Source: Anaerolinea sp. (GTDB lineage Bacteria > Chloroflexota > Anaerolineae > Anaerolineales > Villigracilaceae). Taken from it: DNA of 45,244 bases. Below, piece after piece: positions 15,154 through 23,730 of the stretch. The DNA is taken from positions 1-45,244 of the forward strand of contig DYPU01000013.1 in assembly GCA_020719725.1 (NCBI GenBank), in the 5' to 3' direction. Position 1 is the first letter of the stretch. Every line of letters begins with the position of its first letter. A model generated the notes under the pieces. That model saw only the letters and a program-made list of their open reading frames with translations, was not told where the DNA came from and ran no database searches. Position numbers and translations under genes: made by a program.

Positions 15154-15420
15154 CTACTTGTTTTGCAAAGAGACCATAATTGAATAAACAATCGCAATTA
15201 AAATTCCCAAAACACAAATTCCAATACCAAACAGGGCAGTTTTGCGGTTTTCAGAACGCATTCCAAACAGCCCCAAGCCAATTCCGGCCAGCGCAATCGT
15301 CCCGCCGCAAATGGGGATGATTGCCGTACACAGGCTGATGATACCCAGCGCGGCAGAGGCCAACGCCAGGAGTTTGTTGGTGCGTTCTTCAGGGTCAAGG
15401 CTTGCCGGGTCAATTTCCAT
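15154..15420 (-). CDS. small membrane protein, DUF4190-like
   Basis: The 88-residue protein has a short polar N terminus (MEIDPASLDPEERTNK) and two or three hydrophobic segments separated by a glycine-rich turn and a short charged loop (GMRSENRKT). The pattern LALASAALGIISL...GIGLGLFG is like DUF4190 membrane proteins of unknown function. It is convergent with the cold-shock gene and divergent from uvrC. Confidence 0.7.
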   Translation of the reverse strand: MEIDPASLDPEERTNKLLALASAALGIISLCTAIIPICGGTIALAGIGLGLFGMRSENRKTALFGIGICVLGILIAIVYSIMVSLQNK

Positions 15421-15469
15421 TTCAGTAAAATCCTTTCGGGCAGGGTTCTGGTAGTATAACCCAATCGTT

Positions 15470-15475
15470 TATAAT
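15470..15475 (+). promoter_or_regulatory. -10 element of uvrC implying a leaderless mRNA
   Basis: A perfect TATAAT ends 7 nt before the uvrC ATG, which places the expected transcription start on or next to the A of the ATG. No Shine-Dalgarno sequence is present. The -35 region is weak. Confidence 0.6.
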
Positions 15476-15482
15476 CATTCTT

Positions 15483-17366
15483 ATGCAAATTTCTGAGCAT
15501 CTTCAGGGCATTCTTGCCACACTTCCCACCAAACCGGGCTGTTATTTGATGAAAAACGCCGAAGGGAAGATCATTTATGTTGGCAAGGCCATCAACCTCA
15601 AGAATCGGGTACGCTCTTACTTTCACGCCGACTCCAGCCACGATAATAAAACCCGTCGCCTGGTGCGTGATATTGTAGACTTGGAGTGGATTTTGGTCGG
15701 CTCCGAGTTGGAAGCGCTGATTCTTGAGATGAATCTTATCAAGCGTCACCGCCCCAAATATAACGTGCGCTTGAAAGACGATAAACGCTACCCATACATC
15801 AAAGTCCACTGGGCCGAGGCTTACCCCAGGGTGACTGTAACCCGCCAGATGCAGGAAGATGGCGCGCGCTATTTTGGCCCCTACACCTCAGCCTGGGCCG
15901 TTTATCAGACGCTGGATGTGCTGCGAAAAGTGTTCCCCTACCTGACTTGTGACCGCGAGATTAGCGGCCACGACAAACGCGCCTGCCTCTATTACGATAT
16001 CAAACTCTGTCTGGGGCCATGCACCGGCGCGGTAGACCAAAACAGGTACCGGCAGATGATTACCGATCTGATGGATTTCCTGGCTGGACATTCGGAACCA
16101 ATCGTCCAACGCGTGCAAGCCGAGATGGAAAAGGCCGCCGAAGACCTGCGCTTTGAGAAAGCCGCCGCGCTGCGCGACCAATTAAAGGCCATGCACAGCA
16201 TTATTGAGCGTCAGAAGGTGGTTTTTGCCTCGGATTACAAAGATTCAGATGTGATAGCCATGGCGCGGGCCGATGGCGAGGCCTGTGTTCAAATCTTTTT
16301 TGTGCGCGGCGGCAAGTTGATTGGGCGGGAATACTTTGTGCTGGAAGGCACCGAGGATGTGGCAGATAAGGAAGTGATTACAGAGTTTGTAAAGCAGTTT
16401 TACACCGATGCGGCCAATGTGCCGCAGCAACTGCTGCTTTCTCAAGAAATTGAAGAAGCCAAGATTATTCAGGAGTGGATGCGTTCACGGCGCGGCGGCG
16501 GGAAAGTTGAAATCCATGTGCCGCGCGACGGGCAACCGCACGAACTGGTGCAGATGGCCTCCGAAAACGCCACCGAAACGCTGACGGCGCTACGCGCCCA
16601 ATGGCAGGCCGATAGCCATAAGCAGGAGATGGCACTGGCTGAACTGCAATCGGCGCTCAACCTTTCTGCGCCGCCCAATCGAATGGAATGTTATGATGTT
16701 TCACACACCCAGGGCGTGGCAACGGTTGGGGCAATGGTGGTTTTCGAGCAGGGGGTTCCTGCCAAACGGCTCTATCGCAAATTTAATATCGATAGCACTT
16801 CGATTGGTGCGCCGGATGACTTTGCCAGCATGGAAGAGATGCTGGAGCGGCGATTTAAGCGTTGGGCGTTGTTTAATTCTGACGAAATGGCGGCCCAGGC
16901 CCCGGGGGGAGGGGCTTCCAAGCCCGATGAAGCCTTTTCCATTTTGCCCGATTTGATTATCGTCGATGGCGGCAAGGGCCAGTTGGGGCGTGTCGTGCAT
17001 GTCCTCGAAAAATTTGGTTTGTTTGATAAAGTGCCGGTGGTGGGGCTGGCGAAGCGTGAAGAAGAGATTTTTTTCCCGCACCAGTCGCAGCCGCTTTTGC
17101 TGGCGCGCCATTCGCAGGGCTTGTATCTTGTGCAGCGCATCCGCGACGAAGCGCACCGTTTTGGTATCACGGCTCATCGGGCGCGGCGCTCCAAGCAGGG
17201 CATGGCTTCAATTTTGGATGCCATTTCGGGTATTGGCCCGGCCCGCCGAAAAGCCCTCTTGAAACATTTTGGAAGTGTGGATAAGATTAAGCAGGCTTCG
17301 CTCGAAGAATTGGGCGAGATTGTTCCTGCGGAAGTAGCTCAAAACCTAAAGGCTCAGTTGGAATGA
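15483..17366 (+). CDS. uvrC: excinuclease ABC subunit C
   Basis: The 627-residue protein has the complete UvrC layout: N-terminal GIY-YIG nuclease (KPGCYLMKNAEGKIIYVGKA), a Cys-bearing linker, the UVR motif (EKAAALRDQLKAM), the RNase H-like endonuclease half (MECYDVSHTQG, LIIVDGGKGQL) and a C-terminal helix-hairpin-helix pair (ISGIGPARRKALLKHFGSV). It makes the 3' and 5' incisions in nucleotide excision repair with UvrA and UvrB, which are not in this window. Its stop overlaps the start of a response-regulator gene by 4 bp. Confidence 0.98.
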   Translation: MQISEHLQGILATLPTKPGCYLMKNAEGKIIYVGKAINLKNRVRSYFHADSSHDNKTRRLVRDIVDLEWILVGSELEALILEMNLIKRHRPKYNVRLKDDKRYPYIKVHWAEAYPRVTVTRQMQEDGARYFGPYTSAWAVYQTLDVLRKVFPYLTCDREISGHDKRACLYYDIKLCLGPCTGAVDQNRYRQMITDLMDFLAGHSEPIVQRVQAEMEKAAEDLRFEKAAALRDQLKAMHSIIERQKVVFASDYKDSDVIAMARADGEACVQIFFVRGGKLIGREYFVLEGTEDVADKEVITEFVKQFYTDAANVPQQLLLSQEIEEAKIIQEWMRSRRGGGKVEIHVPRDGQPHELVQMASENATETLTALRAQWQADSHKQEMALAELQSALNLSAPPNRMECYDVSHTQGVATVGAMVVFEQGVPAKRLYRKFNIDSTSIGAPDDFASMEEMLERRFKRWALFNSDEMAAQAPGGGASKPDEAFSILPDLIIVDGGKGQLGRVVHVLEKFGLFDKVPVVGLAKREEEIFFPHQSQPLLLARHSQGLYLVQRIRDEAHRFGITAHRARRSKQGMASILDAISGIGPARRKALLKHFGSVDKIKQASLEELGEIVPAEVAQNLKAQLE

Positions 17367-17740
17367 AACAAATTTGGATTGTTGATGATGATGAAGAGAT
17401 GGCGCGGGCTGTGACGCTGATGCTGAAACTGCTCGATTGTTCTGCGCGTCATTTTTTGAATGCCCGTGGGGCCGCCAAAGAACTTTTGGATGGTTTTCGC
17501 CCGGATTTGTTGCTTTTGGATATTAATATGCCTGAAGTAACCGGGATTATGATGCTCGAATTTGTGCGCCGTCGCCCGGAATGGAATGATTTGCCGATTG
17601 TGATGCTTTCTTCTGAAGCCACCGATATTCAGGTGGATGAGGCGATGAGACTTGGCGCAGATGCCTATATTTTGAAACCAGTTACGATTGATGAAATTGA
17701 ACAGACTTTGCAAAGGGTCTGGCAAAAATATGAGAAATGA
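17363..17740 (+). CDS. single-domain response regulator (receiver only)
   Basis: The 125-residue protein is only a CheY-like receiver domain: IVDDDEEMARAV has the acidic pocket, LLLLDINMPEVTG has the phosphorylatable Asp53, VMLSSEA has the switch Ser, and YILKPV has the conserved Lys. There is no output domain. The start overlaps the uvrC stop (ATGA), so the two are translationally coupled. No histidine kinase is near. It may act by protein-protein contact; its partner is unknown. Confidence 0.93.
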   Translation: MKQIWIVDDDEEMARAVTLMLKLLDCSARHFLNARGAAKELLDGFRPDLLLLDINMPEVTGIMMLEFVRRRPEWNDLPIVMLSSEATDIQVDEAMRLGADAYILKPVTIDEIEQTLQRVWQKYEK

Positions 17741-17751
17741 GGAACTTTTGA

Positions 17752-17895
17752 ATGGCAAGCAAGAAAGCTACAAGCACCAAACCCGCCAAAAATAACCGCG
17801 AAGCGCGCAAAATGCGTATTTATCGCTTGGTTTTTATTGTTGTTTCGGTAATTTTACTGCTCTCGATGGCCCTTTCAATGGTCACCAGCCTCTGA
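17752..17895 (+). CDS. 47-residue basic single-pass membrane protein
   Basis: ATG 17752 to TGA 17895 encodes a 47-residue protein with a Lys/Arg-rich N-terminal half (MASKKATSTKPAKNNREARK) and one hydrophobic segment (LVFIVVSVILLLSMALSMV) near the C terminus. GAGGA lies about 10 nt before the ATG, overlapping the end of the receiver gene, which supports translation. The positive-inside rule suggests a cytoplasmic N terminus. No family is recognised. Confidence 0.65.
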   Translation: MASKKATSTKPAKNNREARKMRIYRLVFIVVSVILLLSMALSMVTSL

Positions 17896-17920
17896 ACGGG
17901 CGGGCAGACCGCTAAAATGG

Positions 17921-17926
17921 TATAAT
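17921..17926 (+). promoter_or_regulatory. -10 element of prfA
   Basis: A perfect TATAAT 60 nt upstream of prfA; the -35 region is weak. The predicted start at about 17933 falls at the foot of the next hairpin. Confidence 0.5.
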
Positions 17927-17930
17927 TCGC

Positions 17931-17973
17931 AAACGCGGCGCACAGACAGGCCGCGTTTCTTTTCGTATTTTTT
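17931..17973 (+). terminator. hairpin plus T-rich tract between the uvrC operon and prfA
   Basis: AAACGCGGC (17931-17939) pairs with GCCGCGTTT (17950-17958) and is followed by a T-rich stretch. It can end transcription from the uvrC operon. If the TATAAT just upstream is used it would instead form the very 5' end of the prfA mRNA. Confidence 0.65.
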
Positions 17974-17986
17974 TGAAGGATGATGT

Positions 17987-19063
17987 ATGCTCGAAAAACT
18001 GGCAGGAATTGAAGACCGTTACGAAGAGTTGACCCGTCAATTGATGGAAGTTGGCAACGATTATCAGCGCGCAGCAGAGTTGAACAAGGAGCGCAGCGAT
18101 CTTGAAACATTGGTCGAAACGACCCATGTCTATCGCGCCGCCCGAAAAAGCCTGGACGAGGCGAAAAGTATGCTGGAATCGGAAACTGACGAAGAAATGG
18201 CGGCTTTGGCCGGGCTGGAAGTGGCCGAATTGGAAATGAAAATACCAGAGCTGGAGGCTTTGCTAAAAAGTATGCTGGTTCCCAAAGACCCACGCGACGA
18301 CAAAAACGTTATTGTCGAAGTTCGAGCGGGAACCGGGGGCGATGAAGCGGCTTTGTTTGCGGCGGATTTGTTTCGTATGTATACCCTGTATGCCGAGCGT
18401 CAGCGCTGGAAGTCGGAAATTATGTCGGCCAGTGAAATTGGAATTGGCGGATTCAAAGAAATCACCTTTGAAATCAAGGGCCGGGGCGCATATTCCAAAT
18501 TAAAATACGAATCGGGCGTTCACCGCGTTCAACGTGTGCCGAGCACCGAGTCGCAGGGCCGCATTCACACCTCCACCGCCACGGTGGCGGTCTTGGCCGA
18601 AGTCGATGATGTCGAAGTCCATATTCCCGAAAGCGATATCGAAGTTGAAGTGTATCGTTCGGCGGGCGCGGGCGGCCAAAATGTGCAGAAAAACTCTACG
18701 GCGGTGCGTTTGTATCACAAGCCCACTGGTCTGGTTGTCACTTGCCAGGATGAACGTTCCCAGCTTCAAAATAAGCTGCGCGCGCTCAGCATTCTACGCG
18801 CCCGTCTGTTTGAAATGGAAGAGCTGAAACGCCGCAACGAACTGGAAGCCGAACGCCGCTCACAAGTTGGAACCGGCGAACGTTCCGAAAAAATCCGCAC
18901 TTATAATTATCCCCAAAGCCGTGTTACCGATCATCGCATCGGCGTTTCATCGTACAATCTCCCGACCGTGATGAACGGAGATATTGATCTCTTCATTGAC
19001 GAATTGTCCACCCGCGACGAAGCCGACCGACTTTCGGCAGGGTCGGATGAAGACGACGAATAA
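17987..19063 (+). CDS. prfA: peptide chain release factor 1
   Basis: The 358-residue protein is a class I release factor. [19 protein letters not shown] contains the GGQ motif (229-231) that triggers peptidyl-tRNA hydrolysis, and the domain-2 region has [19 protein letters not shown]. No internal frameshift is needed and the protein lacks the RF2-specific SPF region, which supports RF1 (UAA/UAG specificity). The enzyme that methylates its GGQ Gln (PrmC) is encoded at 22158-22949, three genes downstream. Confidence 0.97.
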   Translation: MLEKLAGIEDRYEELTRQLMEVGNDYQRAAELNKERSDLETLVETTHVYRAARKSLDEAKSMLESETDEEMAALAGLEVAELEMKIPELEALLKSMLVPKDPRDDKNVIVEVRAGTGGDEAALFAADLFRMYTLYAERQRWKSEIMSASEIGIGGFKEITFEIKGRGAYSKLKYESGVHRVQRVPSTESQGRIHTSTATVAVLAEVDDVEVHIPESDIEVEVYRSAGAGGQNVQKNSTAVRLYHKPTGLVVTCQDERSQLQNKLRALSILRARLFEMEELKRRNELEAERRSQVGTGERSEKIRTYNYPQSRVTDHRIGVSSYNLPTVMNGDIDLFIDELSTRDEADRLSAGSDEDDE

Positions 19064-19090
19064 ACTTCAACGTTCAGGCGCTGAACCCTC

Positions 19091-19158
19091 ATCCGCAGAG
19101 ATTGCAGGCTTTACCGATTCTCATAATCGGCGCACGCTGCAAGCTCTGCGGATTTTTT
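19091..19158 (+). terminator. long nested hairpin terminator after prfA
   Basis: ATCCGCAGAG (19091-19100) pairs with CTCTGCGGAT (19144-19153); inside it TTGCAG pairs with CTGCAA and CCGATT with AATCGG around a CTCAT loop. A T run ends the structure. Confidence 0.88.
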
Positions 19159-19173
19159 GAAGGCGGATTTTAG

Positions 19174-21324
19174 ATGAAAAATTTTTCCCCCGCTCTGCGC
19201 TTGTTGGCCGTTTTGGCGGTAATTGCCCTGGCTTGGAGTTTACGTACCAACACTGCCGCCAAGCTGCCGGTAGATTATGACGAAGATGACTATCTGCGCG
19301 CCGCCCAAGAATACGCGGCTGTTTTTCGCTCTGGCGATTTGCGCGGGCTGATGGAGTTTAATTATCGACCGGAACACCCGCCGCTGGCAAAAATAATCTA
19401 TGGCATTAGCCTTTTGAACGTTCCAGTAACCACGTTGTTGCCCGACCGGGGCACATCTGCCAGCCCAGATCAATTTTTACCATTACCCCAAAAAAAGGCT
19501 GCCCGCGCGGTTGCTGCGGCTTTTGGCGCATTGGAAGTGGCGTTATTGGCTTTACTCAATCCATTGGCTGGTTTTTTGCTGGCGATTAATGCCCTGACCG
19601 GAAAATACACCAGCCAGATTATGCTCGAAAGCCTGCCTGCTTTTACCAGCCTGGCGAGCGTGCTGGCCTATACCCGCTACAAGCGGCAGGCCCAAAAAGG
19701 CTGGCTGGCAACCTCGGCCATTTTCCTGGGCCTGACAGCTACCTCGAAATACCTGTACGCAGTGGTTGGCGTTGCCATTCTGGCCGATTGGCTATTTGCC
19801 ACGCCCAAGACCCTGCCAGACCTGAAGCGCTTTCTGCGGCTGGCATTGCTCTGGGGCGGTTTGGCGCTGCTGGTTTTTCTGGCTGCCAACCCCTACCTGT
19901 GGCCCAATCCGCTGGGACGATTGGCCGATTCGCTTTTTTACCACGCCAAATATTCCACCACCGCCGTCGAAGTGGAGCAAAACAATTTCCCCTTCTACCA
20001 GCCTTTTGTCTGGATTTTTCTCTTTTCGGTTGGACAATGGCATCCAGATGTGTTTTCTTTCGTTTTAGACCCGCTGATTGCCCTCTTCGCCTGCCTGGGG
20101 CTGACCCGAATGTGGAAACGCGACCCGGTCTATATCTTTTGGCTGGTAATTGGTATGGCTTTTCTGTTGGTTTGGCCCACCAAATGGCCGCAATACATGG
20201 TCGTACTTACTGCGCCGCTCTCTCTTTCGGCGGCTGAAGCCATTGGTGGCTTTGGCGTGGGGATTTGGAAAGACTGGCAGCAGGCGCACGCTCAAAAGGT
20301 CAATCATACCCTGGAGCGCCGTGATGGCCGCCGGGCCTTACCCTGGCTAATTCCCGGCCTCATTTTTTTTGCCGCGCTCACGTTGTACCCACTTATTTTT
20401 CAATTTGCCATGTCTCTAACCGATTTCAACAGCACTTCCATCATGGACGGGCTAAAGGGCGGCGTTTGGCGGGAAGTATGGGGCGGTCTAACTGGTCAGA
20501 TTAAGGCCACACCCATCGATTCGGCCTATCAGGACCGTGCCGTAACCTTTATTGGCGCAGAAACCTACCTGCCGATTTTGGATTACATCACCACTTCAGG
20601 CATACTTGGCTTCAACCTGCTTTGGACATTCCTTTCGGTCATCCTGCAAACCGGGCTTGGGCTGGGGGCAGCCCTTCTGCTCTGGAATCAGCGAGTCGCT
20701 TTTCGGCGTGGCTGGCAGGCGCTCTTCATCCTGCCCTGGGCCATTCCCGAAACCATCGGGGCCATTATGTGGTTTACCGTGCTATCCACCGCAACCGGCT
20801 GGCTAGGATTGGCCGCCCAAAAATATGGCGAAACGATCCCATTTTCCTTTTTGCTTAATTGGGAACGCAACCCCGGCGCAACCTTGCTCGTTTTACTCAT
20901 TTGCAGCCTATGGTATGGATTCCCCTTTATGATGCTGGCGGCCAGCGCCGGGCTAAAACTGATTCCTGCCGAAGTATTCGACGCCGCCGCCATCGACGGA
21001 GCCAGTGTCTGGCAGGTTTTTCGCCATATTAGCTGGCCTTTGTTGTTGCCCTTACTGCTTCCGGCGGTTATTGTGCGTGGAATTTTTGTCTTCAATCAAT
21101 TTTATCTCTTTCAAGTTTCGCAAATGTATGGCAACTTTAGCCTAACCACCCTGGCGACTCTCTCCTACAATATTTTCAATCCGGCTGCGGGCGGATTTGG
21201 CCGCCCTGCCGGAGAATTTGCCATCTCGGCTGGGTTGAACATGCTGACAATGCTCATTCTGGTTATTTTTGTCGTCATCTTCACCCGCTGGAGTAAGGCC
21301 GGAGAAGGACTTAACGATGCGTAA
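19174..21324 (+). CDS. fusion of a PMT-like glycosyltransferase and a MalF-type ABC sugar permease
   Basis: The 716-residue membrane protein has two parts in one open frame. Residues 1-370 look like a GT39/ArnT-type glycosyltransferase: the first outside loop carries DYDEDDYLRAAQEY and FNYRPEHPPLAK, the acidic and HPPL-type motifs of this group, followed by about eight membrane segments. A charged linker (364-388) leads to residues 389-716, a binding-protein-dependent transport permease: an N-terminal helix (WLIPGLIFFAALTLYPLIF), a loop, the core helices, and the EAA loop AAAIDGASVWQVFRHISWP (605-622), which docks to the ATPase. The next gene encodes the MalG-like partner. No solute-binding protein or ATPase gene is in the window. 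I know of no characterised protein with this architecture; its function is inference. Confidence 0.85.
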   Translation: MKNFSPALRLLAVLAVIALAWSLRTNTAAKLPVDYDEDDYLRAAQEYAAVFRSGDLRGLMEFNYRPEHPPLAKIIYGISLLNVPVTTLLPDRGTSASPDQFLPLPQKKAARAVAAAFGALEVALLALLNPLAGFLLAINALTGKYTSQIMLESLPAFTSLASVLAYTRYKRQAQKGWLATSAIFLGLTATSKYLYAVVGVAILADWLFATPKTLPDLKRFLRLALLWGGLALLVFLAANPYLWPNPLGRLADSLFYHAKYSTTAVEVEQNNFPFYQPFVWIFLFSVGQWHPDVFSFVLDPLIALFACLGLTRMWKRDPVYIFWLVIGMAFLLVWPTKWPQYMVVLTAPLSLSAAEAIGGFGVGIWKDWQQAHAQKVNHTLERRDGRRALPWLIPGLIFFAALTLYPLIFQFAMSLTDFNSTSIMDGLKGGVWREVWGGLTGQIKATPIDSAYQDRAVTFIGAETYLPILDYITTSGILGFNLLWTFLSVILQTGLGLGAALLLWNQRVAFRRGWQALFILPWAIPETIGAIMWFTVLSTATGWLGLAAQKYGETIPFSFLLNWERNPGATLLVLLICSLWYGFPFMMLAASAGLKLIPAEVFDAAAIDGASVWQVFRHISWPLLLPLLLPAVIVRGIFVFNQFYLFQVSQMYGNFSLTTLATLSYNIFNPAAGGFGRPAGEFAISAGLNMLTMLILVIFVVIFTRWSKAGEGLNDA

Positions 21325-22165
21325 ACTCACCCGTTGGCAGCAACTTGGCAGGCAAATCCTACTGGCGCTAATTGGCCTGTATGTTCTCATCCCCATCTGG
21401 ATCACCTTACGCCTGGCTTTTGACGGTGCGCTAATTGGCCGTCCCACCGAATTTCGGCTGTTTCCCAAACAATTTTCTTTCGAGCCGCTCTTACGGGTGC
21501 TCGACCGGCCTTACCAATCGGTTGAATTTCTTAGCCTGCTCAAAAACAGCCTGCTGGTCTCTTTTGGCGCGGCTATCCTGGCAATGCTTCTTGGCGCAAG
21601 CCTGGCCTATGCCTTTGCCCGCTTTCGCTTCCCAGGCCGCCAGGCCGGGTTATTTCTCCTATTGCTCATGGCAGTTTTGCCGCCGGTTGCCTTTATGACC
21701 CCGCTGTATATTGTTCTCAGCGCACTAGGGATTCGCACAACCCTATGGGCGCTGGTCATCGTCTACGCAGCTTTTGCCATGCCCTTCTGCATCTGGAATA
21801 TGCGCGCCGCCTTCCAAGCAGTTCCCAAAGAAGTGGAAGAAGCCGCCTATCTCGACGGAGCCGGTTATCTGACTACCTTTGCCTTCATCACCCTGCCATT
21901 GGCCCTGCCCTCAATTGCCGTTGCCGCCCTGATAGCCTTTCTAATGGCCTATTCCGAGTTTGCCCTGGGCTGGCTCTTTGTCGAAAAAGCCAGCACTGTC
22001 ACCCTGGCTATGTCCATCTACTCCATCGTTCAAACCGGAAACGCCCAACCCTGGAGCCAACTCGGTTCACTAACTCTGGTTATTTCGGCCCCGGTTGTCA
22101 TCATTTTCATCCTTTTTCAGCGAACCCTGCTCGAAAGGCTCACCTTTGGAGCCGCCAGTGATTAG
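21317..22165 (+). CDS. MalG-type ABC sugar transporter permease
   Basis: The 282-residue protein has six hydrophobic segments and the EAA loop EEAAYLDGAGYLTTFAFITLP. The N terminus YVLIPIWITLRLAFDG is typical of MalG-family permeases. The start at ATG 21317 overlaps the end of the fusion gene by 8 bp; an upstream in-frame ATG at 21269 would extend it without homology. It should pair with the permease half of the preceding protein to form the membrane channel. Substrate unknown. Confidence 0.92.
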   Translation: MRKLTRWQQLGRQILLALIGLYVLIPIWITLRLAFDGALIGRPTEFRLFPKQFSFEPLLRVLDRPYQSVEFLSLLKNSLLVSFGAAILAMLLGASLAYAFARFRFPGRQAGLFLLLLMAVLPPVAFMTPLYIVLSALGIRTTLWALVIVYAAFAMPFCIWNMRAAFQAVPKEVEEAAYLDGAGYLTTFAFITLPLALPSIAVAALIAFLMAYSEFALGWLFVEKASTVTLAMSIYSIVQTGNAQPWSQLGSLTLVISAPVVIIFILFQRTLLERLTFGAASD

Positions 22166-22949
22166 CCAGTGGTCGCAAACGCTGGAGATGCAGGTTCTCC
22201 TGGCCCATATTACCGGGCGCAACCGGGCCTGGGTCTTGGCGCACCCCGAAGCCAGCCTGACGCCAGAACAGGAAACCGCTTTTTTAACGGCTAAAAACCA
22301 GTTCGAGACCGGAATTCCACTGCCGTATCTTTTAGGGCATTGGGAATTTTACGGGCTGGATTTTTGGGTGACGCCCGATGTGCTAATTCCACGCCCCGAA
22401 ACCGAACTGCTGATTGACCTGGCCCGCACCCACCTGCGGCCTGACTCTCGTTTAATAGAAATTGGCACAGGCTCTGGCTGTCTCCCAATCACTCTGGCGA
22501 CTCTGCTGCCGAAAGTCGAGATCGTTGCAACAGATATTTCTGCGGCGGCCCTGGCTTTGGCCCGTTTAAACGCAGAAAAGCACCAGGTAAAGGATCGAAT
22601 CACTTTCCTGGAAGCCGATTTGTTTCCCACGGATTTGCCGCTTTCAACCTTCGACCTTATACTATCCAATCCGCCTTACATTCCCACCGCAACCCTGCAT
22701 GGGCTAACCGTATTTGGCCGTGAACCAGGCCTGGCGTTGGATGGCGGCCCAGATGGGCTGACAACAATTCGGCGTTTGCTCGGCCAATCGCAACGGTGGC
22801 TGGCTGCGGGTGGCGTGATTCTCGTGGAGGTTGAGTCTGGGTTGGGGGCTGCGGCTCATTCAATGGCAAAAGTCCAATTTCCCGCCGCACAGGTCCAAAT
22901 CTTGCCAGATTTGGCTGGCCTAGACCGGGTTCTAGCAATTGTTACTTAA
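22158..22949 (+). CDS. prmC: peptide chain release factor N5-glutamine methyltransferase
   Basis: The product (263 residues) has the PrmC N-terminal helical domain, then GIPLPYLLGHWEFYGLDFWV and VLIPRPETELLI, the SAM loop IEIGTGSGCLPITLA and the NPPY motif (171-174). It methylates the GGQ glutamine of RF1 and RF2. I chose GTG 22158 because GGAG lies about 8 nt upstream and the protein then begins at the expected place; it overlaps the malG-like stop by 8 bp. ATG 22188 is the alternative. Its position behind sugar permeases, separate from prfA, is unusual. Confidence 0.94.
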   Translation: MISQWSQTLEMQVLLAHITGRNRAWVLAHPEASLTPEQETAFLTAKNQFETGIPLPYLLGHWEFYGLDFWVTPDVLIPRPETELLIDLARTHLRPDSRLIEIGTGSGCLPITLATLLPKVEIVATDISAAALALARLNAEKHQVKDRITFLEADLFPTDLPLSTFDLILSNPPYIPTATLHGLTVFGREPGLALDGGPDGLTTIRRLLGQSQRWLAAGGVILVEVESGLGAAAHSMAKVQFPAAQVQILPDLAGLDRVLAIVT

Positions 22950-22980
22950 TTGTTATGAACATTTTTGGCTAAAAAAAGAG

Positions 22981-22986
22981 TATAAC
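22981..22986 (+). promoter_or_regulatory. -10 element of the tsaC-type gene implying a leaderless mRNA
   Basis: TATAAC ends 6 nt before the ATG at 22993. There is no Shine-Dalgarno sequence in position. Confidence 0.5.
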
Positions 22987-22992
22987 TTTAGT

Positions 22993-23610
22993 ATGGAAAC
23001 AAAAATTCTTTCAATTACCGACCCGGATGCGTTGGCCCTGGCGATTGATGTGCTTACGGCTGGCGGGCTGGTGGCTTTTCCTACCGATACTGTTTATGGC
23101 CTGGGCGCATTGGCGTTTGATGCACGCGCGGCTGCTTCGATTTATGAAGCGAAGGGGCGCGGCGCAGATAAGGCGATTGCGGTGCTGGTGGGTGATTTTG
23201 AGCAATTGGGGCAGGTTGCGCTGGGTGTGAATAGCACCTGCCAAAAGTTGGCGCGTCGCTTTTGGCCTGGCCCGCTAACGGTGGTTGTGCCGCATCATCC
23301 ATCCATCCCCGAGGCGGTCACTCCGTATACGACGGTGGGGGTGCGTATTCCCGATTTTGGCCCAACTCGTGAACTTTTGCGCCTGACGGGGCCGCTGGCG
23401 GTTTCTTCGGCCAATCTTTCTGGGCAGGCCAGCCCGGTGACGGCGCTGGAGGTGCAGGCTCAACTGGGTGGACGGATTGCGCTCATTTTGGATGGTGGTG
23501 TAACGCCCGGCGGCGTTCCTTCGACGGTGGTGGATTGCAGCCAGGGTGAGCCGCGGGTTTTGCGTGAAGGCCCCATTACGTTGGAGCAAATTGTGAACGC
23601 GTTGGCTTAG
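22993..23610 (+). CDS. tsaC: L-threonylcarbamoyladenylate synthase (YrdC/Sua5 family)
   Basis: The 205-residue protein is a YrdC-fold enzyme: GGLVAFPTDTVYGLGALAFD near the N terminus, a KGRGADKAIAVLV segment, WPGPLTVVV, TVGVRIPDF and AVSSANLSGQ. It makes threonylcarbamoyl-AMP for the t6A modification at tRNA position 37. The Sua5-specific C-terminal domain is absent, so it is the short TsaC form. ATG 22993 is favoured because family homology begins right after it and a -10 element sits at leaderless distance. It lies 43 nt after prmC, a common neighbour. Confidence 0.94.
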   Translation: METKILSITDPDALALAIDVLTAGGLVAFPTDTVYGLGALAFDARAAASIYEAKGRGADKAIAVLVGDFEQLGQVALGVNSTCQKLARRFWPGPLTVVVPHHPSIPEAVTPYTTVGVRIPDFGPTRELLRLTGPLAVSSANLSGQASPVTALEVQAQLGGRIALILDGGVTPGGVPSTVVDCSQGEPRVLREGPITLEQIVNALA

Positions 23611-23667
23611 GGGCGCTATCGTTTTTGGGTGAAAAGCCGTCGGGGCGACCGGCTGAGTGACCGATAT

Positions 23668-23705
23668 AAAATCTGCATAGACCAACCGATCTATGCAGAT
23701 TTTTG
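23668..23705. terminator. bidirectional terminator between convergent genes
   Basis: AAAATCTGCATAGA (23668-23681) pairs perfectly with TCTATGCAGATTTT (23690-23703). It separates the tsaC-type gene from the minus-strand operon. Confidence 0.92.
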
Positions 23706-23730
23706 GTTTTAAGGGGTGCGGCGGGTTGTT

